Assembly (NCBI RefSeq): GCF_003347495.1
Contig: NZ_QCXY01000007.1
Span: 283,362-347,361, forward strand
Direction of reading: 5' to 3'
Length of the DNA stretch: 64,000 bases
Origin: Pleomorphovibrio marinus
Lineage (GTDB): Bacteria > Bacteroidota > Bacteroidia > Cytophagales > Cyclobacteriaceae
Part shown: positions 25,480 to 35,005 of the stretch, piece by piece
Layout: each line of letters begins with the position of its first letter
Position numbering within the stretch: position 1 is the stretch's first letter
Position numbers and translations under genes: made by a program
The notes under the pieces: model-generated
Told to the model about the DNA's origin: nothing
Database searches by the model: none
Seen by the model: only the letters and a program-made list of their open reading frames with translations

Positions 25480-28356
25480 ATGGTTAACATACATTATTTA
25501 GTGTTCTTTTTGGCATTGCTGGCCCCTGGAAAGGGGCCAGCTTTCTATGATATGCCCACGCCTAAAGCAGGTAATGAAATCCTTTTAGAAAACCAATCCT
25601 ACACCATATCTAAAAATCCTGAATTGGAATTGGGGGAGTGGATCATCCAAAGGAAGGATGATAAATCCACAGCAAGGAAGATTTCCAGCGAATTCACGGT
25701 ATTTTATGCTGACCAAGACCCCTTATATGGTTTCGGGAAGAGGGCTACAGGTGGGTCTCCCGTAGCCAATTGGGGGGAGGGTGATGAAGTGAATGTTTGG
25801 AAAAGCGGACAAACCTTTGACCTATTCCCTACAAATTTTAAGATGGAAGGAAATTCCATCATGCTTAGTTTCACAGATAGTGAACTTTTCTCATTTTCGG
25901 CAACACTTTCATTACCTGATGGGGAAGGTGTACCCCAAATCTCCTGGAAAATGGATGCAAAAGCCGATGGATATTTCGCTGCTGTGTTCTCAGGAATATC
26001 AGAAAGGGCTCCCGACAAATTGGATTTTCTCTACCAACCTTTGATTTGGTCCTGGAAACGGTTTCCCGACCAGGCCGTTTTAACCCCAGAGTCCTATGCA
26101 ACCACCCCATCCGTATTTACCACCGAAAATAAAGTAACGGAGGGATTAGCCATTCCTTCTGCAGAAATCCCCTATCGATTTGCCACGGCAAGCAACTCGA
26201 GGTTTGGTGTGATGTTGCGCACTAACAAGGGTACGGCCAAACCCATGGTAATGGCTCCTATCATGGGAGGAGAGGAGTCTTTCCTAAAGAAGGGTAACAG
26301 CCATGAATTTTCCATTCAGTATTACTTAGCATCGGGGAATTGGATGGAAGGCGTAGATTATTTGTACCAAAAAGTGATGCAATACCCCCTTGAACGGCAA
26401 AATGCCATGGTTTCACTCAACGAAACCTTTCATAATATCATCGACTTGTCCATGGACGACTACTATTCCGGTTGGTTGGAGGAATATAAGGGGTATGATT
26501 ATAAATTCGATGTTCCGAATACCGTAAAAAACGTATCAGCCATCCACCCACTAAGTATAGCCTTCACCACCGACAGCAAGCAAATATACGACCGCAGGGG
26601 TTTGCCCATGTTGGAGTACCTGATGTCTAGGGAAAAATACCTTTATGCCATCAATGCATTTCCTGAAAAGCAGACTCAAAACCCCTCACACTTCCTTAAG
26701 GGTCCGGCCATGGAACTCTGGGAAATGGCCAGCATACACCAACTTTTGGGTGAAAACAACACCGCTCTTCCGAAAGAGATGGAACGGCTATTCGGCAAAA
26801 GCAGGCAATTGAACCTACAGACCGAAGTAAGTGGCGCAAGTTGGAAAGACTATCTTGCCAGGTATCTGGTGAACCATGGCCAAGAGTATTTAGACACGGC
26901 AATTCTTTTGGCAGATGAGTACCTGGATTTGACCTTTCATCAATATCCTACTGATTTTTCTACCAATGCCGGGCTTAGGGATGCCCAGGCCACATTCGTG
27001 AATGATTATTCCTCTACTTGGCAAGAGTTGCTGGAATTATATGAGCTTACGCAAGACCAAAAATACCTGGATGCTGCATATGAAGGAGCAAAACAGCTTT
27101 CCCTTTGGACCAGATCGACCCCATTTGCTCCGGACAACGCCATCACCGTAAACGAAGGTGGAAAGGTGGAGGGTATATTTCCAGGGAGAAGGTTTAAACC
27201 GGACAGTTATGAGTGGCAAGAGTTTGACATGACCACTCGAATCCAAGAACAAGTTGTCCCTGCCTGGCATACTTCCCTGGTAGGGTTGCTCCCGGAGCAG
27301 CCGGGAACCTATGTATATGGCCCCATCATGCTTTTTCATCAAGCGGGAGCCATGTTGAGGTTAGCTCACTTAAAGAACGATAAAACCCTTAGAAATATCG
27401 CCTACAATGGGATTTTGGGCAGATACAATAACTTTCCGGGGTATTATTTCACCTCCTTTTTCACCAATGTTTACCAGCAAACCAACTATCCCTTACACCC
27501 CTATCTGGACATTAGGTACAATGCAGTTTTTTATAATCATCTTTGGCCACATGTGGCTTTGATCCAGGATTTCTTGGTCAGTGATGCCTATTACAGGTCA
27601 GGGGGGAAAATAGATTTTCCTTCGTTGTTTTCACCCGGGTATGCTTTCCTTTCGAATAAGGTATATGGACATGCACCGGGAAATATCCATGATCATGAGA
27701 ACGTCAGCTTATGGCTGCCCAAAAACCCATTTAGAACAAAAGAAAAGGCATTTAACCATTTACTTGGGAGGGATGGAGAAAACACGTTTATCGTTTTTAT
27801 GAACACGTCTCCTACTACGATTAGTGATACGATTCACCTTAACAAGGAAGTGTTTAAGTGGGATGTTGAAAAAGAATATGCCTATGAGATTTTAGAGGGT
27901 AATGTGAAAGGTGGGGCATTAAAACTGAAAAATGGAAACCTGCCGATTCAAATTGCCCCGATGGGGATTACCGTTGTCAAGATAAAGGGGTTATCCCAAC
28001 TACCGGATTTTCCGGGCAATTTGGATAGAGAGGAAGTGGCAGCATCAGGAAAGGAAAGGTATTATAGAAAGGAGTATCCTTCTCCGGCTCTGGGCACCCT
28101 CACAGGGATGAGTTTCGTAAGCAATAAGAATCTTAGGGATTTCTATATCTATAGTACTTCCACCGGTAAAAGTGTTTCCAAGGTACAATTAGCCTATCAG
28201 ATTGGAGACGAAGAATGGCAAGAAGAGGTAGACAATACGTACCCCTTTGAATTCAGTTTGAGGGTGGAAAAAAGCGATTCACCCATAAAATTCAAATGGA
28301 ATGCCATTGACCGGGACGGGGAACTACACGAATCTGAAATTATTGAATTGCAATAA
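25480..28356 (+). CDS. Large secreted protein of unknown function, paralogue of the 17304 gene
   Basis: 958 aa with an N-terminal hydrophobic signal (YLVFFLALLAPGKGPA). It shares the layout and conserved blocks of the 17304 protein: SRFGVMLR, VKNVSAIHPL, MLEYLMSREKYLYA, ITVNEGGK, ILGRYNNFPGYY, FYNHLWPH, DFLVSDAYYRSGGKIDFPS, and WLPKNPF. It reads as beta-sandwich, helical toroid, then C-terminal beta domains. It starts 26 bp after susD in the same operon, so a polysaccharide lyase or hydrolase role is a reasonable guess, but no catalytic pattern is recognisable to me. Unlike its paralogue it has no lipobox, so one copy may be soluble periplasmic and the other anchored. Confidence 0.62.
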   Translation: MVNIHYLVFFLALLAPGKGPAFYDMPTPKAGNEILLENQSYTISKNPELELGEWIIQRKDDKSTARKISSEFTVFYADQDPLYGFGKRATGGSPVANWGEGDEVNVWKSGQTFDLFPTNFKMEGNSIMLSFTDSELFSFSATLSLPDGEGVPQISWKMDAKADGYFAAVFSGISERAPDKLDFLYQPLIWSWKRFPDQAVLTPESYATTPSVFTTENKVTEGLAIPSAEIPYRFATASNSRFGVMLRTNKGTAKPMVMAPIMGGEESFLKKGNSHEFSIQYYLASGNWMEGVDYLYQKVMQYPLERQNAMVSLNETFHNIIDLSMDDYYSGWLEEYKGYDYKFDVPNTVKNVSAIHPLSIAFTTDSKQIYDRRGLPMLEYLMSREKYLYAINAFPEKQTQNPSHFLKGPAMELWEMASIHQLLGENNTALPKEMERLFGKSRQLNLQTEVSGASWKDYLARYLVNHGQEYLDTAILLADEYLDLTFHQYPTDFSTNAGLRDAQATFVNDYSSTWQELLELYELTQDQKYLDAAYEGAKQLSLWTRSTPFAPDNAITVNEGGKVEGIFPGRRFKPDSYEWQEFDMTTRIQEQVVPAWHTSLVGLLPEQPGTYVYGPIMLFHQAGAMLRLAHLKNDKTLRNIAYNGILGRYNNFPGYYFTSFFTNVYQQTNYPLHPYLDIRYNAVFYNHLWPHVALIQDFLVSDAYYRSGGKIDFPSLFSPGYAFLSNKVYGHAPGNIHDHENVSLWLPKNPFRTKEKAFNHLLGRDGENTFIVFMNTSPTTISDTIHLNKEVFKWDVEKEYAYEILEGNVKGGALKLKNGNLPIQIAPMGITVVKIKGLSQLPDFPGNLDREEVAASGKERYYRKEYPSPALGTLTGMSFVSNKNLRDFYIYSTSTGKSVSKVQLAYQIGDEEWQEEVDNTYPFEFSLRVEKSDSPIKFKWNAIDRDGELHESEIIELQ

Positions 28357-28372
28357 CTATAACTACAAAAAA

Positions 28373-29182
28373 ATGAAGGTATTATCATCCACTCAGATTG
28401 AGGAGTTTAATAAAGACGGTTACCTTGTCTTAAGGGGATTTCTTTCTCCAAAGGAGGTGGAATTCCTGTATAATGCTTCCGCCCAAGATTCCCACTTGAC
28501 AGCACATACCTATGCGGTGTTGGATGCCAACGGAAATGAATCGAGACTGGCATTGTGGAATGATCCCGGGGAGGACCCTTTTGGTATGCTTTCCAGAGAC
28601 GAGAGGGTAGTCGGTGCCATAGGTCAACTCATAGGTGGCCCTGTTGCACATTTTCATTCAAAGGTAATGCAGAAGTCGCCCAAGGTAGGGGGAGCCTGGG
28701 AGTGGCATCAGGACTATGGGTACTGGTACAAAAATGGTTTTCTGTTCCCCGACGAGATGGTAAGCATCATGTTTGCGCTTACACCGGCGAACAAAGAGAA
28801 TGGCTGTCTAATGGTATTGCCTAAATCCCATAAAATGGGAAGGATTGAGCATGGAAAGGTGGGGGAGCAGGTAGGTGCGGAACTGGATAGGGTTCAAAGG
28901 TATGAAGAGCAATCGGAGCGTGTATATTGTGAATTGGCGCCTGGTGACGCATTGATTTTCCATAGCAACCTGCTTCACGCTTCGAATCCCAACACCTCAG
29001 ATCATCCAAGGTGGTCCATCATTTCTTGCTACAACTCCCTACACAACACCCCATATAAGGAACCTTCCTCCTGTTTCAAGGAAGTGCAGACCGTCCCAAC
29101 CGGATCAATATTGAAGGATTCCAAAAAAGGTTTTGATGGCATCTCATTTAATCAAAAGAAAGGTGACGTTTCGCTGAAATGA
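28373..29182 (+). CDS. PhyH-type Fe(II)/2-oxoglutarate dioxygenase
   Basis: 269 aa. The frame is open from 28301, but the ATG at 28373, 16 bp after the upstream stop, gives the normal start MKVLSSTQIEEFNKDGYLVL. The facial triad is visible as HQD in WEWHQDYGYWYKNG plus a distal His in FHSNLLHAS, with Arg of HPRWSIISCYN for 2-oxoglutarate. No signal peptide, so cytoplasmic. PhyH enzymes hydroxylate small substrates, and a few occur in sugar pathways. The stop overlaps the start of the GH2 gene (ATGA), so the two are translationally coupled. The substrate is not known. Confidence 0.88.
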   Translation: MKVLSSTQIEEFNKDGYLVLRGFLSPKEVEFLYNASAQDSHLTAHTYAVLDANGNESRLALWNDPGEDPFGMLSRDERVVGAIGQLIGGPVAHFHSKVMQKSPKVGGAWEWHQDYGYWYKNGFLFPDEMVSIMFALTPANKENGCLMVLPKSHKMGRIEHGKVGEQVGAELDRVQRYEEQSERVYCELAPGDALIFHSNLLHASNPNTSDHPRWSIISCYNSLHNTPYKEPSSCFKEVQTVPTGSILKDSKKGFDGISFNQKKGDVSLK

Positions 29183-32004
29183 AAGGGGTAAACCAAAACA
29201 TATCATTAATTGTTTGCTGCCTATTTCTGGTTGTAGGTGCTGGTACCATTGCCTTTGCGCAGTCGGAGGAGGAATACTCCTTAAATGGTGTTTGGCAATT
29301 CGCAACGGACCCCAATAGTGTGGGCGAATCGGAGGAGTGGTTCCAAGAAGGTATGAATACCGAAGGTTGGGATGAAATTGGGGTACCTGGAAACTGGGAT
29401 TTGCTTAATGAATATTCCCACTATGTGGGTAAAGGATGGTATTCCAAAAAATTCACATTGCCTTCAGATTGGGAAGCTAAAGATGTAATTCTTGATTTCG
29501 AGGCTGTTTATCATGACTGTACGGTTTGGCTTAATGGAGAGAAGCTAGGAGAAAACGATTCTGGGTTTTTGCCTTTTGAGTTTGAGGTAACAGAACTGCT
29601 TCACCCTACCCAAGAAAATACCCTTGTTGTCTGTGCGGATAATACCTTTAAGAGGGGTGCCATTTGGAATTGGGGCGGGATCAGGAGACCTGTGAAGCTT
29701 AAAGCTTATGATGGGCTGAGAATTACTCGTCAACATATTACCCCCTCGGTGGATTTGGAGAATAACGAAGCTAAAGTTAGCATCAGGTTGTATTTGGAAA
29801 ACTTCAAAAGGGGATCTGAGAAGGCAGAAGGAAACGTGGTGCTCACTGCCAATAACGGATACCGGCAAGTTTTGCCTTTTTCCACTTCAATTCCCGCAGA
29901 AGCCCATCAGGAAATCGTGCTCGATACCCAAATCCGAAAGAAGGATGTACACCTTTGGCATTTTGATGACCCATTTCTTTATCATTCCACTGTAAACTTG
30001 AAAGGGCATGAAACCCCTGTATTAAAAGATGCTTTTGGACTTAGAAAAATCGAAATTGACGAAGAAAACAAAAGGTTTCTTCTCAATGGAGAGTCAGTAA
30101 GGTTAATGGGACTAAACCTGGTGCCGGATTCAAGAACCACGGGTAATGTTTTGCCTTTATGGCAAATCCAAAGAGATGTTGACCTGCTGAAAAGTTTGAA
30201 TGGCAATTTCGCCAGATTGTCACACTTGCCTTTACCGGAGGAAATGTTGAATTACTTGGACCAAAGGGGAATACTCATCATTTCCGAAATACCGCTTTGG
30301 GGATATGATCCGTTAGCAGACCCCGATAATGATGTACCCTTCGATTGGTTAAAAAGATTGGTAACCCTACAATACAACCACCCCTCGGTAGTTGGCTGGA
30401 GTACAGGTAATGAAATTGGCTACTTTCCCAGTGCCAAGCAATATGTGGAAAAAAGCATTGATTTTGTCCGGAGCTTAGATAGTACCCGATTGGTCAGTAA
30501 CGTAACCTATACCGCTCAATTTGACGATGATTATATCCGGTTCACGGACATAGGACTGCTCAATAAATATGGCAAAAACCTAGCCCCCATCACTCGTCTA
30601 CAACATGAAAAGCATCCGGATAAGGTGATGTTCTACAGTGAATATGGGATTGGACAGTTTGGAGAAGGCCTGGATGCTACCCTTGATATCAAACCCTTAT
30701 TGGACTCATTGAGAGATTTTCCTTATCTAGTGGGTGCATCCATTTGGACCTATAACGACTACAGGAGCAGCTATGTAGGTACCCAAGAATTGTCCGAAAA
30801 CCGCCCCTGGGGGGTGGTGGATACCTATAGGAGGAAAAAGCAGGCTTTTTTTGACCTTCAAAAAGAACATGCCCCTATAAGAGCCTTGAACGTAAACGTT
30901 GAGGGAAGCAAAGCGGAAATTTCCCTGCGTCCAAGGACCGCACTTGACTTACCCGCACATCCCATGCGCGGGTACAAAATAGTATACCAACTAATGGATG
31001 CAGATGAAAAAGTTATGGATGGCGGTTTTTTTAACTTACCCGATATACAGCCTGGAGATCAATTATTGAACCTCTCGGCCGAATGGAAAACAGAGCAAGC
31101 GCATGCGTTGGAAATAGCTTTGGTAACTCCAGAAATGGATATAGTTTTGGATACCGCCATTTATTTCCAAAAACCGGTCAAACCTATATTATTCCACGCT
31201 TTTGGTGGAAGGACCCAGCAAAATAATGTCCCACAAAATTCGGGAGGAGTTAGGGTGTTTTACGAACCATCCCCACATTCCACCACCTATAAATTGAAAT
31301 ACGGAAAGGATAAGTTAGATCAGGAAACCCCGGCCACTAGGGAAAGTTATATAGATATTCAGAACCTAGAACTTGACCAAAACTATAATATGCAGTTGGT
31401 GGCCATCAACTCAATGGGGGAATCTATTTCAGACCCAAAGGAAGTGAAAGTGGACCAACGCAACTTTCTCCCTCCTGCTGTGCGTTATGTAGAACCTAGC
31501 CACGAAGGTTTTTTCGTGGCATATGCGTCAGAGGAAACCGACTTTGTTTACAGAGTTAGGTATCGTGGGGAGAATGGTGAGGAAAAAATCCTCCAATCCC
31601 GAACTCCGGGACTTACGGCAGTCCGGGGTCTCGAAAATGGTAAACCCTATTCCTTTGAAGTTCAAAGGGTCACGGACAACAATTCCTATAGCCTTTGGAG
31701 TAAGACCTTTACCGTTATTCCAGATGGAGACCAAGTACCACCTATACCTAGGATGAAAGGTGTTCTCAAGAAAGGTAAAGAGGCACTCGTTACCTTTCTC
31801 CCGGTTCCAAAGGCTATAGGATATGAGATACAATACAGGGAATCGGGAAGGGATGGAGACAATTGGAATACTATTACCTTAAACCGATCAGAGGTGTCCT
31901 TTTGCCAAGTAAGTCAGCTCAAGCCTAACCGGTCCTATGAATTCAGAATGGCCGCTATTAATTCAAATGGAAAATCCGCTTATTCCCAGGTAATAAAGTT
32001 ATGA
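29179..32004 (+). CDS. GH2 family beta-glycosidase with C-terminal Fn3-like domains
   Basis: 941 aa with a Sec signal (FLVVGAGTIAFA). GH2 order: sugar-binding domain (YSLNGVWQFATD, WNWGGIRRPVKL), immunoglobulin-like domain, then the barrel with acid/base Glu412 in GWSTGNEIGYFP and nucleophile Glu488 in VMFYSEYGIG. Residues about 670-940 form Fn3-like beta modules (LDQNYNMQLVAINSMGES, LKPNRSYEFRMAAINSNGKS). Probable beta-galactosidase, beta-mannosidase or beta-glucuronidase type; the family does not settle the sugar. It overlaps its neighbours at both ends by 4 bp (ATGA), so it is tightly coupled with the dioxygenase and the FMN-motif protein. Confidence 0.9.
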   Translation: MKGVNQNISLIVCCLFLVVGAGTIAFAQSEEEYSLNGVWQFATDPNSVGESEEWFQEGMNTEGWDEIGVPGNWDLLNEYSHYVGKGWYSKKFTLPSDWEAKDVILDFEAVYHDCTVWLNGEKLGENDSGFLPFEFEVTELLHPTQENTLVVCADNTFKRGAIWNWGGIRRPVKLKAYDGLRITRQHITPSVDLENNEAKVSIRLYLENFKRGSEKAEGNVVLTANNGYRQVLPFSTSIPAEAHQEIVLDTQIRKKDVHLWHFDDPFLYHSTVNLKGHETPVLKDAFGLRKIEIDEENKRFLLNGESVRLMGLNLVPDSRTTGNVLPLWQIQRDVDLLKSLNGNFARLSHLPLPEEMLNYLDQRGILIISEIPLWGYDPLADPDNDVPFDWLKRLVTLQYNHPSVVGWSTGNEIGYFPSAKQYVEKSIDFVRSLDSTRLVSNVTYTAQFDDDYIRFTDIGLLNKYGKNLAPITRLQHEKHPDKVMFYSEYGIGQFGEGLDATLDIKPLLDSLRDFPYLVGASIWTYNDYRSSYVGTQELSENRPWGVVDTYRRKKQAFFDLQKEHAPIRALNVNVEGSKAEISLRPRTALDLPAHPMRGYKIVYQLMDADEKVMDGGFFNLPDIQPGDQLLNLSAEWKTEQAHALEIALVTPEMDIVLDTAIYFQKPVKPILFHAFGGRTQQNNVPQNSGGVRVFYEPSPHSTTYKLKYGKDKLDQETPATRESYIDIQNLELDQNYNMQLVAINSMGESISDPKEVKVDQRNFLPPAVRYVEPSHEGFFVAYASEETDFVYRVRYRGENGEEKILQSRTPGLTAVRGLENGKPYSFEVQRVTDNNSYSLWSKTFTVIPDGDQVPPIPRMKGVLKKGKEALVTFLPVPKAIGYEIQYRESGRDGDNWNTITLNRSEVSFCQVSQLKPNRSYEFRMAAINSNGKSAYSQVIKL

Positions 32005-33065
32005 GTTCATTGTATAAATACATATCATTGGCCTTTTTCGGCATGATTGCTTCAAACTTTTTGATGCCTAAGACGCATTTTCCATCAAATCTGGTGGATC
32101 CTAAAAGAGAGCTGGTAAAGCAGGTGGAAACCGATTCCATCCAATATGAATTATGGTTGTTGTATGACAATAATGATCAACCCGATCAATTTATGGCCGA
32201 AATTTTTACCCCTGTTTGTTATTCCAATAAATGCTACCCGGTATATATAGATTTTTACTGGGATCTTCTTGGGAATTACCAGTATTATAAAGTGCCCAAA
32301 GGCGAAAGGCTAACCAAAAATGACCATGAACCTTTTAATAAGGATGATTATGAGCACCTGCAAAGAATTTTGCAGAATGAATCCTCATTGCTAGGGGAGT
32401 ATGCAGCTGAAGACTTGGTGTCCAGCACAGAGAGTGAATCACCCACCGGGGTAGATGCTGTAACAGGAGCCACTTCCAAGACCATACAAAACGAAGTGAT
32501 TTCAGGAGCAGTTTATTCCTGCTATACCCTTTGGCACATTGCTCATGGAGAAATTAACGAAAGCATTTTGTCTCATACAGAATCCATATACAAAGAGGAT
32601 GATATAGTGAGATTCTTGGAGAGTGAAAATCACAAGTACCAATATTGGGCCTTGGACAAGGTCTTCAAAGGGGATTTATTGGATAAAGAGAAATACGCAA
32701 GCCCAGTGCTCAACATCCTTAGGGGCAAAAACATCTTTATCTCCCAATACCTTGTTGAAAAACTGCCAATAGAAATGTTTACCGGGAAAGAAAGGCAACA
32801 ATGGCTTTGGGAAACCTATTTGATCAGCCCATACCGATTGCAGCTTTCATTGCTGGATAAAATGAAGTTGATTGAACTTGAAAGAGAGGTGGAGTTACTG
32901 CTTATCGGACAATTGGAAAACTCCAACAAAATCCAAAAGGAGAAGATTCTTGCCATATTGAATGAACAAAAGTTGGCAGATGAAGCCAAGTCGGCCCTTT
33001 CGGCCCTTTTAGAAAAAAATGAGGACAATGAGAAGATCCTTGAAATCCTTAACAACCAAAAATAA
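32001..33065 (+). CDS. Secreted protein with FMN-binding-like motif and helical repeat C-terminus (paralogue of 5220 gene)
   Basis: 354 aa with an N-terminal hydrophobic signal or anchor (ISLAFFGMIASNFL). It carries VDAVTGAT at residues 151-158, a full match to the Dxx(S/T)GAT site modified by ApbE, so Thr158 could hold covalent FMN. Also shared with the 5220 product: C-x4-C (Cys73/Cys78), FYWDLLGNYQYYKVP, DHEPFNKDDY, and ISGAVYSCYTLWHIAHG. The C-terminal 150 residues are paired amphipathic helices. It overlaps the GH2 stop by 4 bp and is followed 31 bp later by an FAD oxidoreductase, the same gene order as at 5220-8173. Electron transfer between the two proteins is inference. Confidence 0.65.
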   Translation: MSSLYKYISLAFFGMIASNFLMPKTHFPSNLVDPKRELVKQVETDSIQYELWLLYDNNDQPDQFMAEIFTPVCYSNKCYPVYIDFYWDLLGNYQYYKVPKGERLTKNDHEPFNKDDYEHLQRILQNESSLLGEYAAEDLVSSTESESPTGVDAVTGATSKTIQNEVISGAVYSCYTLWHIAHGEINESILSHTESIYKEDDIVRFLESENHKYQYWALDKVFKGDLLDKEKYASPVLNILRGKNIFISQYLVEKLPIEMFTGKERQQWLWETYLISPYRLQLSLLDKMKLIELEREVELLLIGQLENSNKIQKEKILAILNEQKLADEAKSALSALLEKNEDNEKILEILNNQK

Positions 33066-33096
33066 ATTAAGCAATAGCAATAAAACCAATATAAAC

Positions 33097-34926
33097 ATGA
33101 ATCAAAGTAAACATCTATTATGGGTAATGTTGGCCGTAATGCCCTTATTGGGATTTGGCCAGGACAAATTATTTGTGGAAGCGGAATCCTTCGAGGATAT
33201 AGGGGGCTGGGTGATTGACCAGCAGTCCTTTGATGTGCTCTATTCTTCCTACCTAATGGCACATGGAATGGGTAAACCGGTTGAATCCGCCTCCACCAGC
33301 CTTGAATTTCCTGCCACAGGTACTTACCACGTATGGGTTAGAACAAAGGACTGGGCACCCTTTCCTAAAGGGCCCGGTGAATTCAAACTTCTCTTTAATG
33401 ATCAACCTATTGGGGATACCTTTGGGGTAAGTGGATCAGATGAATGGGATTGGTACTATGGGGGTGAGGTCAAAGTTGAAAATAAGCGAGAAAACACATT
33501 GACGGCTGAGGACTTAACCGGCTTTAACGGCAGGTTTGATGCTGTATATTTTTCCACCTCCAAGCAGGATATGCCCCCCAATGACCACAAGGAACTCCTG
33601 ACATTTAGAAAAAAGATGCTGAACCTTACCGACGGGCCAGAGGATGTGGGAGATTTTGATTTGGTTGTTGTGGGTGGTGGTATTGCAGGCACCACTGCTG
33701 CTATTTCTGCTGCCAGAATGGGGCTGAAGGTTGCCTTGATCCAAAATAGACCCGTACTTGGAGGAAACAACAGCTCCGAAATCAGGGTGCATTTGATGGG
33801 TAGGGTGGATTTAAACCACTATCCCAAACTGGGAAGAATTGTCCGTGAATTGGATAATGGAGACCCGGGTAACGGAAACCCCGATGCGGCAAGATATGGC
33901 GATGACAGAAAATTAGCAGTTGTTCAGGCAGAACCAAATATTTCCCTTCACCTCAACACGCATGCCTATCAGGTAGAAATGGAAGGGAACAAGATCAGGG
34001 CAGTAATTGCAAGAGACATTGCCACCAATCATGAATACAGGTTTAAAGGCACTTATTTTTCAGATTGCACGGGGGATGGTACCTTGGGCTTTTTGGCAGG
34101 TGCCGAATACAGGTGGGGTAGAGAGAGCAGAGAAGAAACAGGAGAGTCCATGGCGCCCGAACAAGCTGATGACTTTACCCTTGGAACCTCAAATCTATGG
34201 GCATCATTGCCAAAAGAGGAGCCTTCCGATTTCCCAGAGACACCATGGGCCTTGCAGTTTTCCGATGAATACCATATCGATGACCATAAGGCAGATTGGC
34301 AATGGGAGACCGGGTTTGGCAATTTTAACACGGTATATGAAGCCGAGCAAATCAGGGATCATAATTTAAGGGCCATATTTGGCAACTGGTCTTACCTGAA
34401 AAACCAAAAGGCAGACCAATATGCCAATCATGAGTTGGCTTGGGTGGCCTATATTGGTGGCAAAAGAGAATCACGTAGGCTGATGGGGGATCATGTACTT
34501 ACCCAGATGGACATACAAGATGGGGTGATGTACCCGGATGGATGTGTGACGGCTACTTGGACCATTGACCTTCATTTTCCTGACGCAAAAAACTCCAAAT
34601 ATTTTCCCGGAGAAGAATTTTTTGCGGCCACCACACACATCAAAGTGGCCCCCTATACCATTCCCTATAGAAGTTTGTATTCTAAGAACATTGACAACCT
34701 CTTTATGGCAGGCAGGAATATCAGTACTACCCATGTGGCCTTCGGCAGTACCCGGGTGATGCGTACATGTGGAATGATGGGCGAAGCAGTGGGGTATGCC
34801 GCTTTTGTTGCGAATATCAACGGGAGTACTCCCCGTGGGGTTTATACCGATCACCTGGACGAATTTATGGGCATCATAGAATCCCCCTTAAATATTCACC
34901 CATACCCCACCTTGCCAAAAAATTAA
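33097..34926 (+). CDS. Secreted FAD-dependent oxidoreductase with N-terminal beta-sandwich domain
   Basis: 609 aa from the ATG at 33097, which gives the signal peptide LLWVMLAVMPLLGFG; the frame is open upstream to 33019 inside the previous gene. Residues 22-170 look like a carbohydrate-binding-type beta-sandwich (LFVEAESFEDIGGWVID, TYHVWVRTKDW). The FAD motif DLVVVGGGIAGTTAA starts at residue 188, with LGGNNSSEIR after it. Family blocks GKRESRR, IPYRSLYSK and GSTRVMRTC match the 6287 and 38139 proteins. Exported by Sec rather than Tat. It pairs with the FMN-motif protein just upstream and is followed by a terminator-like hairpin, so it probably ends the susC operon. Confidence 0.85.
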   Translation: MNQSKHLLWVMLAVMPLLGFGQDKLFVEAESFEDIGGWVIDQQSFDVLYSSYLMAHGMGKPVESASTSLEFPATGTYHVWVRTKDWAPFPKGPGEFKLLFNDQPIGDTFGVSGSDEWDWYYGGEVKVENKRENTLTAEDLTGFNGRFDAVYFSTSKQDMPPNDHKELLTFRKKMLNLTDGPEDVGDFDLVVVGGGIAGTTAAISAARMGLKVALIQNRPVLGGNNSSEIRVHLMGRVDLNHYPKLGRIVRELDNGDPGNGNPDAARYGDDRKLAVVQAEPNISLHLNTHAYQVEMEGNKIRAVIARDIATNHEYRFKGTYFSDCTGDGTLGFLAGAEYRWGRESREETGESMAPEQADDFTLGTSNLWASLPKEEPSDFPETPWALQFSDEYHIDDHKADWQWETGFGNFNTVYEAEQIRDHNLRAIFGNWSYLKNQKADQYANHELAWVAYIGGKRESRRLMGDHVLTQMDIQDGVMYPDGCVTATWTIDLHFPDAKNSKYFPGEEFFAATTHIKVAPYTIPYRSLYSKNIDNLFMAGRNISTTHVAFGSTRVMRTCGMMGEAVGYAAFVANINGSTPRGVYTDHLDEFMGIIESPLNIHPYPTLPKN

Positions 34927-34935
34927 AATTTACAG

Positions 34936-34985
34936 CCTGTATTGTCGGGAAACTATGGTAACGGCAATACAGGTTTACCTTTTTG
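34936..34985 (+). terminator. Rho-independent-like terminator after the FAD oxidoreductase
   Basis: CCTGTATTGTCG (34936-34947) pairs with CGGCAATACAGG (34962-34973) over 12 positions with one G-U pair and a 14-nt loop, followed by tttaccttttt. It lies 10 bp after the oxidoreductase stop and before the sulfatase gene. Confidence 0.65.
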
Positions 34986-35005
34986 CTCACTAATAATTTT
35001 TCATA

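Noticed and set aside
33019..33096. Upstream extension of the second FAD oxidoreductase
   Set aside because: It overlaps the previous gene and hides a clean signal peptide that begins at 33097.
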